From Myxococcales bacterium (GTDB lineage: Bacteria; Myxococcota; B64-G9), in contig JAAZNF010000065.1 of the NCBI GenBank assembly GCA_012798435.1, positions 1-39,844 on the forward strand: a DNA stretch of 39,844 nucleotides, in the 5' to 3' direction. Position numbers and translations under genes: made by a program. The notes under the pieces were generated by a model. The model was not told the origin of the DNA and did not search any database. It saw only the letters and a list, made by a program, of their open reading frames with translations. This document shows, one piece after another, positions 1 through 10,206 of the stretch; within the stretch, counting starts at the first letter, position 1; every line of letters begins with the position of its first letter.

Positions 1-698
1 CAGGTGGCGAACGCCGCGTGGCGTTTCTGGTAGCTCGATACCCAGCGGGCGCAGCGCTCCGCCTGTCCGGCGTTCGAAAACGGAAAGGAGATCTTGATGC
101 GCTCCTGCCCGCAGCGCCAGGGCTTGGGGGTGAGGCGGGCCCGGAAGCACTCCTGCTCGCGGCAAAGCCGGATGTAGAGCGGATCGCTTTTCAGCGCCTC
201 GAGCGCCTCGAGGTTGGCCGGCGACGGGTCGAGCGGGCCGTGGATGGCAAGGCAGCGCAGCCCGCCAAAAGTGCGGTAGACGCGAAAGGCGAAGGACGGC
301 TTCCCGTGCACGAACCGCTCGATGCGCTCCAGCGCGGCGCGTTCCTGTTTGGCGCGCGCGCCGCCTTCGGGCAGGTCGATGTCCGCGAACATGACCCGCG
401 CCGCGTTCAACACCTCGCAGCCGTAACCGTTGCGGGTGACGACCGCGGCCGGCGGGCCGCCGGGCCCCGAAAGCGTCTCCAGGATCTCCTCCCGCAGGGG
501 ACGCACGCCGTACGGGTAGCGCTCGAGGTCGCCGCCTTCTTCGATCTTCTGCCGGAGCAACCGGGCCGACTCGCGAGCGGCCCTGCGCGCATCCTCCAGG
601 CTCACGTTCGAAGCGCACCAGCGATCGATGGAGACCTCGCGTCCCAGCGCGCTTGGGGCGACCACCGTTTCCTTGGCCCAGAACTTTCCAATCTTCAT
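1..698 (-). CDS. conserved protein of unknown function (3' end beyond the window)
   Basis: The minus strand is open from an ATG at 698-696 to the window edge, giving 232 codons with no stop. The N-terminus reads MKIGKFWAKE. Recognisable conserved blocks follow: YPYGVRPLREEIL around residues 65-75, then VTRNGYGCEVLNAARVMFADIDLP around 90-113 (shown here only as landmarks), then an arginine- and cysteine-rich block ending LTPKPWRCG near residue 205. I recognise this from memory as a soluble uncharacterised family seen in Proteobacteria, with the VTRN.YG..VLN and KPWRCG signatures typical of it. No catalytic motif, signal peptide or membrane segment is visible. It is transcribed away from the nuo operon. 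Its C-terminus lies outside the window. Its function is unknown. Confidence 0.8.
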   Translation of the reverse strand, partial: MKIGKFWAKETVVAPSALGREVSIDRWCASNVSLEDARRAARESARLLRQKIEEGGDLERYPYGVRPLREEILETLSGPGGPPAAVVTRNGYGCEVLNAARVMFADIDLPEGGARAKQERAALERIERFVHGKPSFAFRVYRTFGGLRCLAIHGPLDPSPANLEALEALKSDPLYIRLCREQECFRARLTPKPWRCGQERIKISFPFSNAGQAERCARWVSSYQKRHAAFAT

Positions 699-973
699 GC
701 GGGCGACTCCGGTTCGGGTTTCGATGAAATGCAGCATACTCCACAGACCGGGAGAAAAACTACCTTTCAGTCCCATCCCTCATCAACGAGGAGAACTTCG
801 GCGCATGGCATGCCCCGGCAGACTCTCGCCGGCGCGCTGTCCATGGCCGAAAGCATCCGGGAGGCAGGCGCTGCAATGACAGCCCCTCATCCTCGGATAA
901 CACGAACGGGTCCTGCCGTCTCTTCCCCCGGCTCTCTCCCGAAAGATCGTTCGCCGGGGACCCCCTCGGCGTC

Positions 974-1018
974 ACCCCTTCGCGTACAGGATTCCTCCAG
1001 GAATCCGTGGGGAGGGGT
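974..1018. repeat. nested inverted repeat in the nuo leader
   Basis: The inner arms GGATTCCT (989-996) and AGGAATCC (999-1006) are perfect inverted repeats separated by CC. The outer arms ACCCCT (974-979) and AGGGGT (1013-1018) also match perfectly. The element sits about 35 bases upstream of the putative -35 box, so it would be an upstream operator or a DNA cruciform rather than a leader-RNA structure for that promoter. If transcription starts further upstream, it could fold as RNA. It has no T-tract, so it does not look like a terminator. Confidence 0.5.
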
Positions 1019-1051
1019 CTTGTCTGGGAATTCGGGTACACCTCGCAACAC

Positions 1052-1079
1052 TTGACTTTCGGTCGCCACCGGATAATTT
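1052..1079 (+). promoter_or_regulatory. putative sigma-70-type promoter of the nuo operon
   Basis: TTGACT (1052-1057) is followed after 16 bases by TAATTT (1074-1079), within an AT-rich patch that is unusual here. An alternative -10, GATAAT at 1072-1077, has a better sequence but only 14 bases of spacing. nuoA begins at 1108, after GGAAGAGG near 1094-1101. Confidence 0.5.
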
Positions 1080-1107
1080 TGGCCCGGCTTCAAGGGAAGA
1101 GGACGAG

Positions 1108-1539
1108 ATGGGCTTCGAGCTGGCCATGGTGCTCGGTTTCTTCGTGGTGAGCGGGCTCGCCCTGTGGGCGTTGCTCTTCGTGGGCCGCTTCCTGCGCCTG
1201 CGCGCCCCGCGCCCGGAGAAGCTCACCACCTACGAGTGCGGCGAGTTGCCGGTGGGCCCGGCCTGGTTCAACTTCAACAACCGCTTCTACTTGGTCGCGC
1301 TCGTCTTCGTGGCCCTCGACGTGGGGGTGGCCGCGGCCATCCCGCTGGTGGTCATCCTGCGCGAGGCCGCCGCGGGGAGCGGCGGCTGGCTCGTGTTCCT
1401 GCTCCTGTTCGGCTTTCTTCTGCTGCTCGCAGTGGCGCTCGCCTACGTGTGGAAGAAGGGCGACCTGCGCTGGCTGCGCGATCTGCCCGCGCCCGAGTGC
1501 GCCCCGGTGGACACCGGCCGGCCGGAGCCGAAGCCATGA
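1108..1539 (+). CDS. nuoA: NADH-quinone oxidoreductase subunit A
   Basis: NuoA is a small membrane subunit of complex I at the junction between the peripheral arm and the membrane arm. The 143-residue product has the expected three hydrophobic helices (about residues 5-28, 60-85 and 90-113). It also has the conserved loop TTYECGELPVG, whose cysteine lies near the quinone site, followed by WFNFNNRFY. Length and motif order match the family. The start is chosen for the upstream GGAAGAGG and the fit to NuoA. It is the first gene of a tightly packed operon, and its stop overlaps the nuoB start as ATGA. Confidence 0.95.
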   Translation: MGFELAMVLGFFVVSGLALWALLFVGRFLRLRAPRPEKLTTYECGELPVGPAWFNFNNRFYLVALVFVALDVGVAAAIPLVVILREAAAGSGGWLVFLLLFGFLLLLAVALAYVWKKGDLRWLRDLPAPECAPVDTGRPEPKP

Positions 1540-2078
1540 GCGACGTCCTGGTCGAGCGCGGCCCCGAGGGTACGGTGGCGGTCGGCGCCATCGACCGCAT
1601 GCTCAACCTGTGCCGCGAGCACTCGCTGTGGTACCTGCTCTTCGGCACCGCCTGCTGCGCCATCGAGCTCATGCAGACTGGCGGGCCGCGCACCGACGCC
1701 GACCGCTTCGGCATGGTGTTCCGCTCCACCCCCCGCCAGGCCGACGTGATGATCCTGGCCGGAACCATCAGCTACAAGATGGCGAGCAGAATCCGCCGGC
1801 TCTACGATCAGATGGCCGACTACAAGTACGTGATCTCCATGGGAAGCTGTGCCAACACCGGCGGGCTCTTCAAGGATAGCTACGCGGTGGTGCAGGGCGG
1901 CGATCTCATCGTGCCGGTGGACGTGTACCTGCCGGGCTGCCCGCCCCGGCCCGAGTCGCTGCTCGAGGGCCTGATGCTGATCCAGCAGAAGATCGAACGC
2001 GAGCCCTGGCTCTCGCGCGTGCGCGGCAAGATCCCGCCCCCCAAGGACCCCTGGCCGGAAGGATCCCGCTGCCCATGA
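1536..2078 (+). CDS. nuoB: NADH-quinone oxidoreductase subunit B
   Basis: NuoB carries cluster N2, the terminal iron-sulfur centre that reduces quinone. The 180-residue product has all four expected cysteine ligands: the adjacent pair C40-C41 (in FGTACCAIELM), C105 (in SMGSCANTGG) and C135 (in YLPGCPPRPE). The start at 1536 overlaps the nuoA stop as ATGA and gives a normal NuoB N-terminus. A longer reading upstream would run through nuoA and is rejected. The gene is intact and translationally coupled on both sides. Confidence 0.96.
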   Translation: MSDVLVERGPEGTVAVGAIDRMLNLCREHSLWYLLFGTACCAIELMQTGGPRTDADRFGMVFRSTPRQADVMILAGTISYKMASRIRRLYDQMADYKYVISMGSCANTGGLFKDSYAVVQGGDLIVPVDVYLPGCPPRPESLLEGLMLIQQKIEREPWLSRVRGKIPPPKDPWPEGSRCP

Positions 2079-2626
2079 ACCCGACCGAGATCCAGGAGCG
2101 CCTGGGCCAGCGGCTCGGCGCGTCGTTGGAGTGCGGCGGCGCGGGGGCTGACGCGTTCGTTATCGTGCCCGCCGAGCGCTGGCTGGAGGCGGCCCGGGCG
2201 CTGCGGGAAGGGGAGGGGCTCGACTTCGACTACCTGCGCTCGCTCACCGCGGTGGATCGGCCGGCCGAGGGGAAGATCGACGTCGCGGCGCACCTCTTCT
2301 CGTACAAGCGCCGCCACGCGCTCACGCTCAAGACCCGGCTGGACCGCGCCGCGCCGCGCATCGCAAGCCTTGGCGCGGTGTGGCCGGCGGCCCACTGGCA
2401 CGAGCGCGAGCTGTGGGAGATGTTCGGCGTGGCGATCGAGAACCACCCCGACCTGCGCCACCTCCTGCTCCCTGAGGACTGGCCGGGGCATCCGCTCCGA
2501 AAAGACTATGCCATGCCCGAGCGTTACCAGGGTATTCCCACACGCCGGCCCGCGCCGCTTGCCGAGCCGGCGGCCGGGACGGGACCGACGAACACCGGGC
2601 CGAAGAACCCCCCGGAGGCGCCTTGA
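2075..2626 (+). CDS. nuoC: NADH-quinone oxidoreductase subunit C
   Basis: NuoC is a peripheral-arm subunit that packs against NuoD and NuoB. The 183-residue product contains the family signature [11 protein letters not shown] near residues 109-119, followed by [22 protein letters not shown]. It ends in a Pro/Thr-rich tail. C and D are separate genes here rather than the fused NuoCD of E. coli. Its start overlaps the nuoB stop (ATGA), and its own stop overlaps the TTG start of nuoD. Confidence 0.95.
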   Translation: MNPTEIQERLGQRLGASLECGGAGADAFVIVPAERWLEAARALREGEGLDFDYLRSLTAVDRPAEGKIDVAAHLFSYKRRHALTLKTRLDRAAPRIASLGAVWPAAHWHERELWEMFGVAIENHPDLRHLLLPEDWPGHPLRKDYAMPERYQGIPTRRPAPLAEPAAGTGPTNTGPKNPPEAP

Positions 2627-3753
2627 GCGAGATCGTCGAAACCGCCGGCCGGGAAGAGCTGATCCTCAACATGGGACCGCACCACCCCTCCACCCACGGG
2701 GTGCTGCGCTTCGTGCTGCACACCGACGGCGAGATCATGCGCCTGGCGAGGCCCGACATCGGCTATCTGCACCGTGGGCTGGAGAAGCTCGCTGAAGGGC
2801 AGAGCTACCCTGGCTACCTGCCGTTCTGCGACCGGGTCAACTACCTGGAGGGCATCTTCTGCGAGCAGGCCTACGCCATGGCGGTGGAACGCCTGCTCAA
2901 GATCGAGGTGCCGCCGCGCGCCGAGGCCCTGCGCACCATCACCGCCGAGCTCAACCGCATCGCCAACCACCACATCTGCCTGGGCTGCATCTCCATGGAC
3001 ATCGGGGCCTACACCCCGTTCGTCTACCTTCTACGCGAGCGCGAGCGCATCAACGATCTGATGGAGGCGCTGTGTGGCAACCGGCTCACCTACCACTACC
3101 TGCGCCTGGGCGGGGTGGCGCACGACGCCGATGACGCCTGGCTCAAGAATGCGCTGGCCTTCGTGGACAAGTTCGAGCGGGTGATCCCCGAGTTCGAGTC
3201 GCTCATCGGCAAGAACGAGATCCTGGTGCGCCGCCTGGCCGGAGTGGCGTCCATCTGCGGTGCCGACGCGGTGGCCTACGGCCTGGTGGGCCCGAACCTG
3301 CGCGCCTCGGGGGTGGACTGGGATCTGCGCCGCGACGCACCGTACTCCTTCTACCCCCGGCTCTCCTTCGAGGTGCCGGTAGGGAAGGGCGAGCGCGGCA
3401 CCGTCGGCGACTGTTACGATCGCTTCCTGGTGCGCGTCGAGGAGATGCGCCAGAGCTGCCGGCTGGTCCGCCAGGCCATCGAGAAGCTCCCCGCCGGCGA
3501 TATCCGGGCCAAGGTCCCGCGCGTGCTCAAAATTCCCGCGGGCGAGACCTACGCCTGCGTGGAGGGCGCCCGCGGCGAGCTGGGGGTGTACCTGGTGTCG
3601 GATGGCTCGGACAAGCCGTACCGCCTCAAGTGGCGCACCGGCTCGTTCGCCGCCATGAGCATCATCGAGACGGTCTCGCGCGGGCTCATGATCGCCGACC
3701 TGGTGGCTCTCATCGCCTCGCTCGACGTCATCGCCCCCGAGACCGATCGCTGA
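2623..3753 (+). CDS. nuoD: NADH-quinone oxidoreductase subunit D
   Basis: NuoD is the 49-kDa-type subunit that forms most of the quinone-binding cavity and is related to the large subunit of NiFe hydrogenases. The 376-residue product has the N-terminal motif [15 protein letters not shown], the [14 protein letters not shown] block and the C-terminal [18 protein letters not shown] ending, all typical. The start is a TTG at 2623 behind GGAGGCGCC and overlaps the nuoC stop. The next gene, only six bases downstream, is nuoH. The usual nuoE, nuoF and nuoG are absent from this position. Confidence 0.96.
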   Translation: MSEIVETAGREELILNMGPHHPSTHGVLRFVLHTDGEIMRLARPDIGYLHRGLEKLAEGQSYPGYLPFCDRVNYLEGIFCEQAYAMAVERLLKIEVPPRAEALRTITAELNRIANHHICLGCISMDIGAYTPFVYLLRERERINDLMEALCGNRLTYHYLRLGGVAHDADDAWLKNALAFVDKFERVIPEFESLIGKNEILVRRLAGVASICGADAVAYGLVGPNLRASGVDWDLRRDAPYSFYPRLSFEVPVGKGERGTVGDCYDRFLVRVEEMRQSCRLVRQAIEKLPAGDIRAKVPRVLKIPAGETYACVEGARGELGVYLVSDGSDKPYRLKWRTGSFAAMSIIETVSRGLMIADLVALIASLDVIAPETDR

Positions 3754-3759
3754 GGGAAC

Positions 3760-5052
3760 ATGCGCGCGCTCGCCGAATACCTGGCCGCATCCTGGCAGCT
3801 CTCACCGCTCGGGCGCGAGCTTTTATCGGCTGGGCTCATCTTGCTCACCGCCATCGTGGTGTTCGCCGTTGCCCTGCTGATCGCCGCTTTGCTCACCTGG
3901 CTCGAGCGCCGGGTGGCTGGGCGGGTGCAGAGCCGGGTGGGGCCGAACCGGGTGGGGCCGCTGGGGCTCCTGCAGTGGCTGGCCGACGGGCTCAAGATGA
4001 TCCTCAAGGAGGACGTGGTGCCGGCCGCCGCCGACCGGCCGCTTTTTTTGCTCGCGCCGTACCCGGTCATGATCGGGGTGTTCGCGGCCTTCGCCACGGT
4101 GCCCTTCTCGCAGCTGCTCATCGCCGCCGATCTCGACGTGGGCGTCTTGTACCTCATCGCGGTGACCTCGCTGGTGGTGGTCGGCATCCTGATGGCGGGG
4201 TGGGGGAGCAACAACAAGTGGAGCCTGCTCGGCGGCATCCGCTCCGCGGCCCAGATCGTGGCCTACGAGGTGCCGGCGGCGCTGGCGTTGCTCTCGGTGG
4301 TGGTGATGGCGGGCACGCTCTCGCTGCAATCCATCGTGGCCGCGCAGGGTGGCTGGCCGTGGGAGTGGTACCTCTTGCGCACCCCGTTCGGCTTCGTGGC
4401 CTTCTTCATCTACTTCACCGCCGCGGTGGCCGAGGGCAACCGCACCCCCTTCGACCTGCCCGAGGCCGAGAGCGAGCTGGTGGCCGGCTACAACACCGAG
4501 TACTCGGGGATCCGCTTCGGCGGGTTCTTCCTGGGCGAGTTCGCCAACATCTACCTCATGAGCGCCATCGCCAGCGCGCTGTTCTTCGGAGGCTGGCAGA
4601 TCCCCGGGGTGACCCCGGCCGAGCAGGTGGGGAGCGTGTGGTGGCAGGCGCTGGGCTTTCTCGTCTTCGTGGCCAAGGCCGGAGTGGGGTGCCTGGTGGT
4701 GATCCTGCTGCGCTGGACCTTTCCGCGCCTGCGCGTCGACCAGCTCACCGCGCTGTGCTACCGCTACCTGGCGCCGGGGGCCTTCCTGTGTCTCGTCGGC
4801 AACGCCCTGTGGATCGTGCTGGTCCCGGCCGGGTCGCTGTTCGAGCGCATGGTGGGCTACGGCATGACCGCGGTGGCGGCGGCGCTCGGGCTGTGGTTTG
4901 TGCTGCGCATGCGGCGTCACATGGTGTCGACGGGCGACCGGCTCGACCTCGATCTCTTCGCGCGTGGGCACACCCGCGCGGCCTTCGATCCCGCCTGGCA
5001 GGCGCGCGCCTACGGGCGCTTCCGCCGCCGGCGGCCCGGGGAGGCCTCATGA
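3760..5052 (+). CDS. nuoH: NADH-quinone oxidoreductase subunit H
   Basis: NuoH is the membrane subunit linking the quinone cavity to the proton pumps. The 430-residue product shows about eight to nine hydrophobic helices and the motifs ERRVAGRVQSRVGPNRVGP, EVPAALAL and AEGNRTPFDLPEAESELVAGYNTEY, the last two lining the quinone channel. It is longer than the usual 320-350 residues. The extra length is mainly at the C-terminus, where about 100 residues add one or two hydrophobic stretches and a basic tail. GAGGGA precedes the ATG. The stop overlaps the nuoI start. Confidence 0.95.
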   Translation: MRALAEYLAASWQLSPLGRELLSAGLILLTAIVVFAVALLIAALLTWLERRVAGRVQSRVGPNRVGPLGLLQWLADGLKMILKEDVVPAAADRPLFLLAPYPVMIGVFAAFATVPFSQLLIAADLDVGVLYLIAVTSLVVVGILMAGWGSNNKWSLLGGIRSAAQIVAYEVPAALALLSVVVMAGTLSLQSIVAAQGGWPWEWYLLRTPFGFVAFFIYFTAAVAEGNRTPFDLPEAESELVAGYNTEYSGIRFGGFFLGEFANIYLMSAIASALFFGGWQIPGVTPAEQVGSVWWQALGFLVFVAKAGVGCLVVILLRWTFPRLRVDQLTALCYRYLAPGAFLCLVGNALWIVLVPAGSLFERMVGYGMTAVAAALGLWFVLRMRRHMVSTGDRLDLDLFARGHTRAAFDPAWQARAYGRFRRRRPGEAS

Positions 5053-5624
5053 GCGCCGCGCGCGAGTACTTCGCCGCCATCCGCCGCGCGGTCTTTTCGC
5101 TCGCCGACGGGCTGTCGGTGACGGTGTCCTACCTGCTGCGCCGGCCGGTGACCATCCAGTACCCTGACCGAACCGCGCAGCCGGTGCAGCGCCTGCTCCC
5201 CGAGCGCAGCCGGGGCCTCCTGGAAGTGGACGTGGAGCGGTGCACCGCCTGCGGGCTGTGCGCCAAGACCTGCCCCATCGACTGCATCGTGGTCGAGACG
5301 GGCAAGGACGCCGCCGGGGCGCGGCTGCATACCCGCATGGACGTGGATCTCGGGCGCTGCATGTTCTGCGGCCTGTGCGTGGAGGCCTGCCCCACCGGCG
5401 CCATCCGCCACAGCCGCGAGTTCGAGGGCGGCATGGCGCGCGTGGAGAACTTGCTGGTGCGCTTCCTCGACGCGCCGCGGCCGCCGGCGAAGCCGCCCAA
5501 GAAGGGCGAGGAGCCCCCGGAGAAACCCGCCGGCTCCATCATCCGCTCCCGCTTGCCCGGGGCCTTTGCGCCAGCGCGAAGGTGCGCGGGCGGTCCCGAC
5601 GCGAAACCCGGAGGCGCGGCGTGA
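5049..5624 (+). CDS. nuoI: NADH-quinone oxidoreductase subunit I (2 x 4Fe-4S)
   Basis: NuoI carries clusters N6a and N6b, which relay electrons to N2. Two 4Fe-4S motifs are visible in the 191-residue product: C65, C68, C71 and C75 followed by Pro, and C104, C107, C110 and C114 followed by Pro. Extra cysteine C79 follows the first motif. After residue 150 the protein continues with a Pro/Lys/Glu-rich tail of about 40 residues that the core family lacks. The start overlaps the nuoH stop as ATGA. In complexes without NuoEFG this subunit is one of the places where an alternative electron donor could dock. That is inference here. Confidence 0.95.
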   Translation: MSAAREYFAAIRRAVFSLADGLSVTVSYLLRRPVTIQYPDRTAQPVQRLLPERSRGLLEVDVERCTACGLCAKTCPIDCIVVETGKDAAGARLHTRMDVDLGRCMFCGLCVEACPTGAIRHSREFEGGMARVENLLVRFLDAPRPPAKPPKKGEEPPEKPAGSIIRSRLPGAFAPARRCAGGPDAKPGGAA

Positions 5625-6136
5625 ACGGTGACTTTACCCTGGCGGACGGCGTGTTCTGGCTGCTCTCCGCGGCCACGGCGCTCGGCGGGCTCGGGGCGGC
5701 GCTGTCGCGCAACATCGTGCGGGCGGTGTTCTTTCTGCTGCTCACCTTCGCGGGCGTGGCCGGGCTGTACGGCCTGCTGTCGGCGGACTTTTTGGCCGCG
5801 GTGCAGCTCATGGTGTACGTGGGCGGGGTGCTGGTGCTCATGCTCTTTGCGGTGATGCTCACCAGCCAGATCGACCAGGCCCACCAGAGCAACCCGGTGG
5901 GTTCGCGCTGGCTCGGCATCGCCTGCGGCGCGGCCATGCTGGCCGTGTTGTGGACGACCCTGGTGCGGGCGCCGTTCCTGGAAGAGAGCGCGCCGGCCTA
6001 CGCCCCCACCACCGCCGAGCTGGGGCACACCCTGACCGGGATCGGCTTTCTGCCGCTCTTGGCCGTCGGGCTTCTCCTGTGCGCGGTGATCGTCGGCGCG
6101 GTGGTGGTCGCCCGGCGCGGCCCGGGGACGGAGTAG
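5621..6136 (+). CDS. nuoJ: NADH-quinone oxidoreductase subunit J
   Basis: NuoJ is a small antiporter-adjacent membrane subunit. The GTG at 5621 overlaps the nuoI stop (GTGA) and gives a 171-residue product beginning VNGDFTLADG with five hydrophobic helices. The block AAVQLMVYVGGVLVLMLFAVML contains the conserved pi-bulge helix region (TM3) of NuoJ. Length is normal. GGAGGC precedes the start at a usable distance. The frame stays open far upstream, but that stretch is nuoI in another frame. Confidence 0.94.
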   Translation: MNGDFTLADGVFWLLSAATALGGLGAALSRNIVRAVFFLLLTFAGVAGLYGLLSADFLAAVQLMVYVGGVLVLMLFAVMLTSQIDQAHQSNPVGSRWLGIACGAAMLAVLWTTLVRAPFLEESAPAYAPTTAELGHTLTGIGFLPLLAVGLLLCAVIVGAVVVARRGPGTE

Positions 6137-6140
6137 CGCC

Positions 6141-6452
6141 ATGACGAGCGTTGGATTGCACCATTTCGTGCTGCTGTCCGCGGTGCTGTTCTCGCTGGGG
6201 ATCGCCTGCGCCATCGCCCGGCGCAACGCGGTGGCCATCCTGGTCGGCATCGAGCTCATGCTGAACGCCGCCGCGCTCAACCTGGCGGCCTTCTCGCGCT
6301 TCGGCGCGCTGCGCGCCGAGGGACAGCTCTTCGTGCTGTTCGTGATCGTGCTGGCCGCAGCCGAGGCGGTGGTGGGGCTGGCCCTGATCCTGGCCATCCA
6401 CCGGAGGCTGCGCTCGGTGGACGTGCACCGCGCGGATTCGCTGAAGGGCTAA
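6141..6452 (+). CDS. nuoK: NADH-quinone oxidoreductase subunit K
   Basis: NuoK is the smallest pump-related membrane subunit, homologous to MrpC. The 103-residue product has three helices and two intramembrane glutamates, E38 (in GIELMLNA) and E75 (in AAAEAVVGLAL). These correspond to the two glutamates essential for proton transfer in the family. GGAG lies just upstream, within the end of nuoJ. The gene is intact and normal in length. Confidence 0.96.
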   Translation: MTSVGLHHFVLLSAVLFSLGIACAIARRNAVAILVGIELMLNAAALNLAAFSRFGALRAEGQLFVLFVIVLAAAEAVVGLALILAIHRRLRSVDVHRADSLKG

Positions 6453-6456
6453 CGCC

Positions 6457-8550
<2,094 letters not shown>

Positions 8551-8559
8551 GAGAGCCCC

Positions 8560-10194
8560 ATGGAACACCCCACGACCTCCACCCTGCTCACCTGGATCAT
8601 CTTCACGCCCTCCATCGGGCTCCTGCTCATCGGTTTGCTGCTTCTGACGCGCCCGCTCACCCAGCTCACCCAGGCCACCCTGGATCACCTGAGCCGGGCC
8701 ATCGGCGTCTTCTTCTCCGCGGTGCCGCTCGTGCTCGGGGGCCTCTTGTGGGCGAGCTTCGACGGCCGCGCCACCGGGATGCAGCTCGTGCACCATACGG
8801 TATGGATGCGGGCCTTCAACATCGAGTACTTCGTGGGCGTGGACGGGCTGAGCGTGGGCCTGGTGCTGCTCACCGTGCTCGTCTCCTTCGTGGCGGCGCT
8901 GGCCTCGCTGCCCTGGGGCATCGCCCGGGACGACCACCACCACTTCTCGCGCCGGGCGGTGCCGGGCTACATGGCCATGCTGCTCCTGCTCGAGACCGGC
9001 ATGCTGGGGGTGTTCTGCGCGCTGGACTTCTTCCTCTTCTACGTCTTCTGGGAGGTCATGCTGTTGCCGATGTACTTCCTCATCGGCATCTGGGGCGGGC
9101 CGCGGCGCGAGTACGCCGCCATCAAGTTCTTCCTCTACACCCTGGTGGGCTCGGTGCTGATGCTGCTGGCCATGATCGCCTTGTACTTCGCCTCCGACCC
9201 CGGTGCGCTGGGGCAGGCCGCCTTCACGCTCGCCGACGGCAGCACGGGCAAGCACACCTTCAACCTGCTCAATTTGGCCGAGCTGGGGCGGCAGGGGGCC
9301 TTCGGAGCGGCGGGGCCCATCCTGGGGGTGGCCTTCCCGCGCATCGTGTTCGTGGCCCTGTTCATCGCCTTCGCCATCAAGATCCCCATGGTGCCGTTCC
9401 ACACCTGGCTGCCCGACGCCCACGTCGAGGCGCCCACCCCGGTGTCGGTCATCCTGGCCGGCATCCTGCTCAAGATGGGCATCTACGGCATCCTGCGGGT
9501 GAACTACCCCATCCTGCCCCAGGCCACGCTGTGGGCCCGCGAGGCCATCGCCGTGTTCGGGGCGGTCAACATGGTGTACGCGGCCTTCGTGTGCCTGGCC
9601 CAGAAGGACCTCAAGAAGCTCATCGCCTACTCCTCGGTGAGCCACATGGGCTTCTGCCTGTTGGGCATGGCCGCGCTCACCCCGCAGGGCATCAACGGCG
9701 CGGTGCTGCAGATGATCAACCACGGTATCATCTCGCCGGCGCTGTTCCTCATCGCCGGGGTGATCTACGACCGGGCGCACCACCGCGAGATCGAACGCTT
9801 CGGCGGGTTGGCGCGCCGGATGCCCGAGTACACCGCGCTGGTGGGGCTCTCTTTCATGGCCTCGCTGGGCCTGCCGGGGCTCAACGGCTTCATCAGCGAG
9901 GCGCTGACCTTCCTGGGCGCCTTCCCGGTGTTCACCGTGCTCACCATCGTCTCGGCGGTGTCGGTGGTCATCACCGCGGCCTATTACCTGTGGACCATCC
10001 AGCGCATGTTCCTGGGGCCGCTGAATGAAAAATACGCGTCCCTCTCCGATCTCAACTGGCGCGAGCGGCTGACCCTGTACCCGCTCGGCGCCCTGATGTT
10101 GCTGCTCGGCGTTCTGCCCATGCCGGTGATCTCCTTGATGGATCCGACGCTGCGCGCGCTCATCGAGCCGCTGGCCCGCAGCGCCGGTCTGTGA
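8560..10194 (+). CDS. nuoM: NADH-quinone oxidoreductase subunit M
   Basis: NuoM is the middle antiporter-like proton pump. The 544-residue product contains FYVFWEVMLLPMYFLIGIWGG with the TM5 glutamate, KIPMVPFHTWLPDAHVEAPT in the TM7-TM8 region, and LAQKDLKKLIAYSSVSHMGF with the TM8 lysines. About 14 hydrophobic segments are present. GGAGAG precedes the ATG. Length and motif order are normal, and there is no sign of disruption. Confidence 0.96.
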   Translation: MEHPTTSTLLTWIIFTPSIGLLLIGLLLLTRPLTQLTQATLDHLSRAIGVFFSAVPLVLGGLLWASFDGRATGMQLVHHTVWMRAFNIEYFVGVDGLSVGLVLLTVLVSFVAALASLPWGIARDDHHHFSRRAVPGYMAMLLLLETGMLGVFCALDFFLFYVFWEVMLLPMYFLIGIWGGPRREYAAIKFFLYTLVGSVLMLLAMIALYFASDPGALGQAAFTLADGSTGKHTFNLLNLAELGRQGAFGAAGPILGVAFPRIVFVALFIAFAIKIPMVPFHTWLPDAHVEAPTPVSVILAGILLKMGIYGILRVNYPILPQATLWAREAIAVFGAVNMVYAAFVCLAQKDLKKLIAYSSVSHMGFCLLGMAALTPQGINGAVLQMINHGIISPALFLIAGVIYDRAHHREIERFGGLARRMPEYTALVGLSFMASLGLPGLNGFISEALTFLGAFPVFTVLTIVSAVSVVITAAYYLWTIQRMFLGPLNEKYASLSDLNWRERLTLYPLGALMLLLGVLPMPVISLMDPTLRALIEPLARSAGL

Positions 10195-10206
10195 GCGGAG
10201 GAGAAC

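Larger units (their letters stand above)
699..1107. other. gene-free leader region upstream of nuoA
   Basis: These 409 bases lie between the divergent gene ending its start at 698 and nuoA. Short open frames exist on both strands, but none has a good ribosome site or a recognisable product. The region is less regular than the flanking genes. It holds a nested inverted repeat (974-1018) and a promoter-like pair of boxes (1052-1079), both listed separately. I see nothing else supportable in it. Confidence 0.6.

Noticed and set aside
18-1055. 345-codon plus-strand frame at the window start
   Set aside because: It mirrors the conserved minus-strand gene at 1-698 and has no recognisable product or ribosome site.
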